From: Zygnema cylindricum
Taxonomy: Eukaryota > Streptophyta > Zygnematophyceae > Zygnematales > Zygnemataceae
DNA length: 62,000 nucleotides
NCBI GenBank assembly: GCA_037447655.1
Contig: JBBHKE010000843.1
Coordinates: forward strand, 1 to 62,000
Reading direction: 5' to 3'
Shown: piece after piece, positions 56,025 through 62,000 of the stretch
How the letters are laid out: the number at the start of each line of letters is the position of its first letter
Numbering within the stretch: the first letter of the stretch is position 1
Notes under the pieces: model-generated
What the model was told of the DNA's origin: nothing
Seen by the model: the letters and a program-made list of their open reading frames with translations, nothing else
The model's database searches: none
Program-made: the position numbers and the translations under genes

Positions 56025-57905
56025 ATAAAACTAGGATCCAACCCCCAACATAGTAAAGCTTCCTAAAAGGTACCTAAACTGATAATTCCTCATTGATTTT
56101 TGGAGCTGTATGTCGAAAACACGACAGTAATCCATCATCTTAGTAGTAAATCGAACGAATATAGACACACACTCTCTATCTCGACCGTGAAACAGAGCTT
56201 TATTAAGAAAGTGCGATTGTAACCCATTCGAGTACATGAGGACAAAAAAACTAATTTGCTCGAATGAAACTAAAATCCATATTTCATGAGAGTAGTAAAC
56301 CTAATCTCCATCAATAATATATAATCATTAGCATCTCAGGGATCATCATTGCCGGCACACAATCTCGTCCGGCCACATTGACTTGTCATGGTGCATGATC
56401 CACTAATGTGTAAAGGCAGGATTAGCCAAACAATGTCTTCAAACAAACGATGTGAACCATCCTGTAGAAGGCTATCAAATAAGGCATAAATAGATAACAT
56501 GTGACACCTCGGGTCAAACAAGATAAGAAGTGATAGTCATCAGTAGTTATATGATAAGATCATTTATCCCTCAAACGAAGCAAATGGATGTCAAGAGGGC
56601 AAAAGATATGGTTGAACAACTAGTCTCAACAACAAGGGTGAATGAGCGCGGCCAAGCCCAAACACCTATAAAGTCTCATCGAAAGGAAAATCACAAAGGG
56701 GAGATATTTGAAGGATTTACTTGCATAGGATTAGTCAAAATATGTAACAATGGAAAGCAAAAGGCATCAAACACCAAATTCTTGTTTTGATAAAGGGATG
56801 CACTAAGTGTCAAGGGTCTTTCGATTCTAGAGATTTCCAATTTTTTTCCGATTTTTACAAAATTATTGACGAAAATGGCGTTATTGACCCTAACACTGAG
56901 GGAAAAAAATGCACTAGATCTTTCTCCAATATTTGTGTATATTGTGTTTCCGAACAATAACATTTTCTGTAACAAATATGTGAGATCACACCTAATGCTA
57001 TTGGAACAAAAAAAGAAATAGCAATAAACTTAAAGTTTATAACCTTTATTGCAAAATTTGCAATGGAAAAACAATCAAGGTTCTAAAAGGGGTAAAACAA
57101 AACATTAAGGACATCAGAAGAATAGGAGAGTTAAGAAAGTAAGCACCAAAAATATTTAATACAACCGAGACGACTACCCACGAATAGAAGAAACCTACAA
57201 TACATGACTACCAAAACCCTAACTCCACGCCCTTAAAAATTGTGGGTGTGGACAAGATCCCTTGGTGGAAGGTTTAGGAGGGCCCACCAATCATACGTCA
57301 AAGGAACAAGCGCTTCCTCCAAGGAGATTCACTTGAGCTCATTCAAGGGCAACTGAAACAAGTTCACGGTAAAAAGCAAGGTGAAACCTCGATGGAGGGC
57401 TCATCAAACCGCAAATTATAGAAGTTGTTAGTAAAAAGCAGTGTGAAAGCTTCATACAGGGATCCCCAAAACCCTTGGATTCAAACGGTTTCCACGTACA
57501 ATTGCGTTGAAAATAGTCATTAGAGTTGTCCAAAGTGCCGAGAATTTCTGATGAGGATTTGTGGATTTGTTAAGCTAACCTTTCGGGTCTGGGGTAAGAG
57601 AAATACCTTACATTGGAGCCGCAACGCCCGTATGCAATGCGGCACAACAAGAAACGTGTGTCCTAGTTGGATCCGTGAGGACCACATCATCAAATTTCCT
57701 CCCAAACCCATGGTGGAAAACCACGTAACCCATGGACTTCAAAGACCATTAGGTAGGGAGAAAGAAGGGAGTCATTGTGAAACCTCTCGTTTCACAATGT
57801 GTCGCGTTTCCGCGCCAACTAAAACCATTCCTCCACGTTCGAGCATGGCGTCTCAGGCCAACCCATTCCTCCACGTTCAAGCATCCACAGTATCGCAATA
57901 GCACG
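56025..57905. other. No recognisable gene
   Basis: Short open frames on both strands lack motifs. ATTCCTCCACGTTC occurs twice near 57828 and 57867. Nothing else structured was seen. Confidence 0.4.
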
Positions 57906-57910
57906 CCTAC

Positions 57911-58056
57911 ACCCACATTGAGTTTAGCCAACCCCTTTAACTTTTGGGTAATGGGTTGGAATATAGATAAAAATAGCGAATCCACCCACATTGAGTTTAG
58001 CCAACCCCTTTAACTTTTGGGTAATGGGTTGGAATATAGATAAAAACAGCGAATCC
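57911..58056. repeat. 73-base tandem duplication
   Basis: ACCCACATTGAGTTTAGCC starts at 57911 and again at 57984; the two units differ at about one base (AAAATAGCG versus AAAACAGCG), so the duplication is recent. Confidence 0.95.
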
Positions 58057-58059
58057 ATG

Positions 58060-60595
58060 CTTATAAGTTGAGAGGGTTTATCTCTTAGACCCGAATAGGG
58101 AATATAATCTAATAATGGTCCCTTTGGTAGACTTTTGGATATAAAAGCTGCGACTTTGGCGTTGTAATATAGGGTGGTTCGTGAAGAAAAAAACCTTGAC
58201 CGAAACCCAACCCATTGGTGTAAACCTGCCGAATTTTGATTAGCTCCGTTGAAAAAAGATTTTAGCCACTAAAACTTGGAGAAAATCAATTTATGGAAGG
58301 CTTCTACGATTTGTCTATCTTGTAAGGTGAAGCCCATAAACAACGAAGTAATTCAATTTCCATTTGCCATCGTGCTCGTCCTTGCACTCTATGGTGCATC
58401 ATCTGTGCATTGAGATCTAATCTTTTCCATTATTGTTAGATGTTGATGGTTGGACAAGGAGTAAGAACATAGTGACCTAGTTTCTTTGCTACGCCCTTAC
58501 GATAATTTATTTTGTCCAGTCAATCGCCCTGGGTCCCCCAAATAAACCAATTTATTTAATTCACCTCTCCTTTGCCCACCTCCGCCAAGTCTGTGTTTTC
58601 CTTCCAGGGTGAGCAGTTCGAGCCATGGGGCTTTACACAAAGACCATCGTCTCTAAAAAAGAGGCCACGAGATGAGCCCAAAGACATAAGTTGCCAAATA
58701 ATGGGTTGCTCGGACCAAAAAGCTCGGCCATAGGCCCAAACAGAGGACTGTTGGGCACAGATTGTCATAGATACGACAACCATGAAAAAAATGTCTTATA
58801 AATCACAACATAACCCTCTTTAGTAACGACATCATACTGGTGAAGTGAAAAATGGTTAGGGGAGGACTCTTGGAGCTAGATGCAAAAAGTGCGACCTAGT
58901 AAACGCTACAAGATTTTTCTAAAACCGATAAGTCAAATCCCCCAAAAGGATTAGAAAAATCCATAAGACATCGACTTGAGTTCACAAGCTATCTTATGAG
59001 CCTCTGTAAACAAAAAATCAAAGCCTTAAAGTGGTGTTTCTCGAGGAAATATATTTTAAAAATTAAAAAAAAAAAAAAAAATGATTTGCTTATATAAAGG
59101 TGAGGGGAGCAGATCAAAGACATAGAAAATACCTCTCGGTCCAAGTCGAATGATCTAAGGGGATCATGCACCTCAAAAAGTTGAATGACCTCTTCATATG
59201 CCAAAACATGTAGCAAACGCGAAAAGTCAACAATTCCTTTTAAACACGTAGATAGAGAGAATGGTCGGATAACTCAAGCAGTTCGCGCAAATTCACCAAC
59301 ATGGCAAACGTGGATAGTTTGTTGTAGTTTTGTCGTGGAGTTTGTTTCAACGTACGTTCATAAAGGGTCTTTTATTACACTTATAATATAAATGACGTGT
59401 ATTGATGTAGTTTACGCATAATTAATGTGATTTTTTTTACAATGATTGCAATTTAACTGTACTCCATGTTTACATAACTAAACATTGTTCAAAGGGCCAA
59501 AAATGGTCTTGGTTAAATTCGTTTGCCACTTTATTCCACTAAACAGGCATGAAAATTAGTTCTATCGTCAACTTCAAAATTTTGTTATGATTTCATTAAC
59601 ATTGCGTTTATATGTATGGACTTAGTACATTATTGTACGAAACAACAAATTTGTACTTGTTGAAGTTTGCGTCAAAAATATAAAGCAGTAGAGTTGTGTA
59701 TCAAGATCCTTTTGCCGATACTCAATGTTTTTTTTCTTTTACCTATTGATACTCGATTTTTCTGTCCGATTTATCGAAAAGGCTAATATTGCAATAAAAT
59801 TATGATAAATCACAATAAGTTATCGGTTTGAAAGTTATCGCGATACCTCACTACGCCAAAAAACAAACCCCTTGCCCTTCGAGAGAGAGGTGGGCGAGTC
59901 TTTCGTTTAATTGTCCGTACATCATTATTTAACTATAGTAGTATGGACCCCCACCGCCCACCAAATATATCCCGATAATTTTTGTTGGTCTTAGAGAGAT
60001 ATATCAAGCCCACAGACCTTTATATGTCCAATTTATTGTATAGCGAACCTATCAAGAAATAAGTTTGCGATCTTATTATACCTTCCAAACAAAAATATAA
60101 TGACGTAATAAACATATTGACACGAGTCGATATTGTTGACAAAAGTGCAAGACATCAATCTGTGAACTTGCGAATATCACAATAGATTGGCATAGCGATA
60201 TATCTAATACAATTTTGACCTATACGCGACACCATAACGGTAATAACATTGATATCTGGTATGAAAATTCTACAATATCGCAAGCTTGAATGTGGAGACT
60301 ATCTGTAACAGTAATAGTGGATCAAACTTGTTCGTAAATGGGTATTTAAGGGTTAGAATATAGTGTAATGAATTTGGTAGACGTCTGCGAAAGATTTGCA
60401 CGATTTAGTGTTGTATTTTAAAAGATATAAGTAAATCAATGCCCGATACATGGGCATATTCTCCGTCTAGTTTATCATGCCCGTTTTTTATGCCCTTTTT
60501 AACGCACGTTTTTCATGCCCGTTACAAAAAACGAACACTCGTACCTTTTCCTTGGATGGTCCTGTACCTTTTCCTGTAGTCTTTCATAGAGTTAG
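58060..60595. other. No recognisable gene
   Basis: AT-rich DNA with an A-run of about 17 near 59065-59081. Open frames are short and without motif. Confidence 0.4.
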
Positions 60596-60596
60596 T

Positions 60597-61090
60597 TGAC
60601 GGCAACGTTACATGTGCCACCAGTACAACGGTCGTGGCAACGTTACATTGTGCCAGCAGTACGACAGTCGCAGCAACGTTACATTGTGCCAGCGGTACGG
60701 TCGTCTTTACTGCGGACGTACGACAACGTTACATTGTGCCAACGGTACGGCGGTTGCGACAACGTTACATTGTGCCAGCGGTACAGCCGTCCGTACAGCG
60801 AACGAACGACAACGATAAATTCTGCCAGCAGTACGACTGTCCGTACTGTGGACGCACGCCAGCATTACATTGTGCCAGCGGTACGCCGGTCGCAACAACG
60901 TTACATTGTGCCAGCGGTAGGACGGTCTGTAGTGCGACGGACGACAACACTACATTGTGCCAGCGGTACGGCGGTCTGTACCGCGACGGACGCTAACGCA
61001 ATATTGTGCCAACGGTACGACGGTTTGTACTGCGACAGACGACAACGCTACATTATGCCATCCGTACGGCGGTCCGTAGTACGGACGGAC
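60597..61090 (+). repeat. Minisatellite of 11 units around CAACGTTACATTGTGCCAGC
   Basis: The core CAACGTTACATTGTGCCAGC followed by GGTACGRCGGTC recurs eleven times with intervals of about 35 or about 50 to 60 bases. The longer units carry an extra CTGTACTGCGACGGACGA-like block. Spacers are themselves similar to each other. Open frames here are repeat translations. Confidence 0.88.
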
Positions 61091-61536
61091 ATAAAAAAAC
61101 CAAGACAGACACACCGCCTATATAAGGGTTTCCAGAAAGGAGACTTAAGGTCCATAATTTATATACTGGTAGCGATTGGTGTATTTAGGCGAAAACGCGA
61201 GGTCAAATAACGAATGGGTGTTCATTGTAACGGGTTAAGGGTCAAACTAGCCGGAATTTCAGGTGCATGTTTATAAAGTACCAAATGAATCAATGTTTCG
61301 TTTAGTACTCACGATGGTTCGTTTCGTACAATTTTTAGTACGAAACGTCACTTTCACTCTATACAATTTCATAGGTAGTTTCGAGTGTGAAATTTGTGAC
61401 GCGCGTCCGTGTAAAGTGTCCTTTGAATTCGCGCTCACTTTTGCACGTCAATGTTACGCAGTGAAAAGTAACGTTAGATTGGTTAGAAATGCTACAAAGT
61501 TAGTGAGAGATTTCACACGTTTTTGCATTGGTCAGT
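61091..61536. other. No recognisable gene
   Basis: A small open frame (61263-61547) has no motif. Nothing else seen. Confidence 0.35.
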
Positions 61537-61664
61537 CTGGGTTCTAGCTGGTCAATGATTGGCCTAGGTAAAACCTGTTCAACGGAGCGTTGAATCTGGC
61601 CTGGGTTCTAGCTGGTCAATGATTGGCCCAGGTAAAACCTATTCAACGGAGCGTTGAATCTGGC
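61537..61664. repeat. 64-base tandem duplication
   Basis: CTGGGTTCTAGCTGGTCAAT at 61537 and 61601. The two units differ at only two positions (CCTAGG/CCCAGG and CTGTTC/CTATTC). Each ends with a short palindromic stretch (TTCAACGGAGCGTTGAA). Confidence 0.95.
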
Positions 61665-62000
61665 CTGGTTAGTTCAAGGCAATGATGGATAAGTAGTGAA
61701 GTCTAAGAGAAGAGTAAGCATCTTTTTCTTTGGAATATTTTGTGAGAAATTCTGACTAATCCTTGTCATGAGCGAATATTACCAAATTGGAGCAATGGAA
61801 TTTTGCACGAAAATCTATTACTACTTAAGTAGTGTTTTAGTAGTTAAGAGAAATTATTTAAGAGTGGAGAGTAGTGGAAAATACTTTAAAAAGAAGTGTT
61901 GAGCCACGAGGGCAAGAGACCAAGCTAATGTTATGTGGACAGAAGCTTCTTCTAATTTAAAGTTTATCCTTATGTGAGTGTTTTCTAATGTGAATGTGTG

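Noticed and set aside
60597-61090. CRISPR-like alternation of repeat and spacer
   Set aside because: Spacers are related to each other, unit length varies, the setting is eukaryotic and no cas genes are present; it is a minisatellite.

Overview
The window is nuclear DNA of a eukaryote, most likely of the green plant lineage. The evidence is spliced genes with GT-AG introns and long polypyrimidine tracts, a PP2C phosphatase of the plant POLTERGEIST/PLL type, and a dense load of Ty1/copia, non-LTR and small DNA transposons. A streptophyte (charophyte-type) alga or a bryophyte would fit best; this is inferred from gene family and repeat style, not shown by a marker gene.

Layout. 1-6.0 kb: the 3' part of a seven-or-more-exon gene (+) for a cysteine-rich, multipass membrane protein; its introns are full of purine/pyrimidine simple repeats. 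6.7-7.3 kb: a minisatellite with a 10-base period. 8.2-37.0 kb: a pile-up of decayed retroelements. It holds a broken RLE-type LINE (-), at least five copia LTRs on the minus strand with scraps of gag and pol between them, a long copia element on the plus strand (20.84-28.46 kb) carrying a solo LTR with a perfect 5-bp target duplication, and a tandem plus-strand copia array with a shared LTR (28.5-37.0 kb). 37.1-42.1 kb: three diverged tandem copies of a long non-coding unit. 39.8-46.1 kb: several DNA transposons and MITE-like foldbacks, one inserted into the terminal repeat of a relative. 48.25-50.9 kb: the PP2C gene (+), the only other host gene I can support. 51.2-51.7 kb: pyrimidine repeat. 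53.0-56.0 kb: a nearly full-length but frameshifted RLE-type LINE (-) flanked by a 12-bp direct repeat. 56-62 kb: no recognisable genes, but several tandem repeats including an 11-unit minisatellite at 60.6-61.1 kb.

Most notable points. (1) The copia families share a primer binding site that matches the anticodon arm of initiator tRNA-Met (half-tRNA priming), and the presumed gag start codon lies inside that site. (2) A GGG-ended DNA transposon has inserted, with TCA target duplication, into the terminal inverted repeat of a related element and carries a 45-base perfect palindrome. (3) Copia LTRs contain antisense tRNA-like A/B-box blocks. (4) A 1.18-kb segment is duplicated, differing only by three single-base indels. 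None of the retroelement ORFs is intact.
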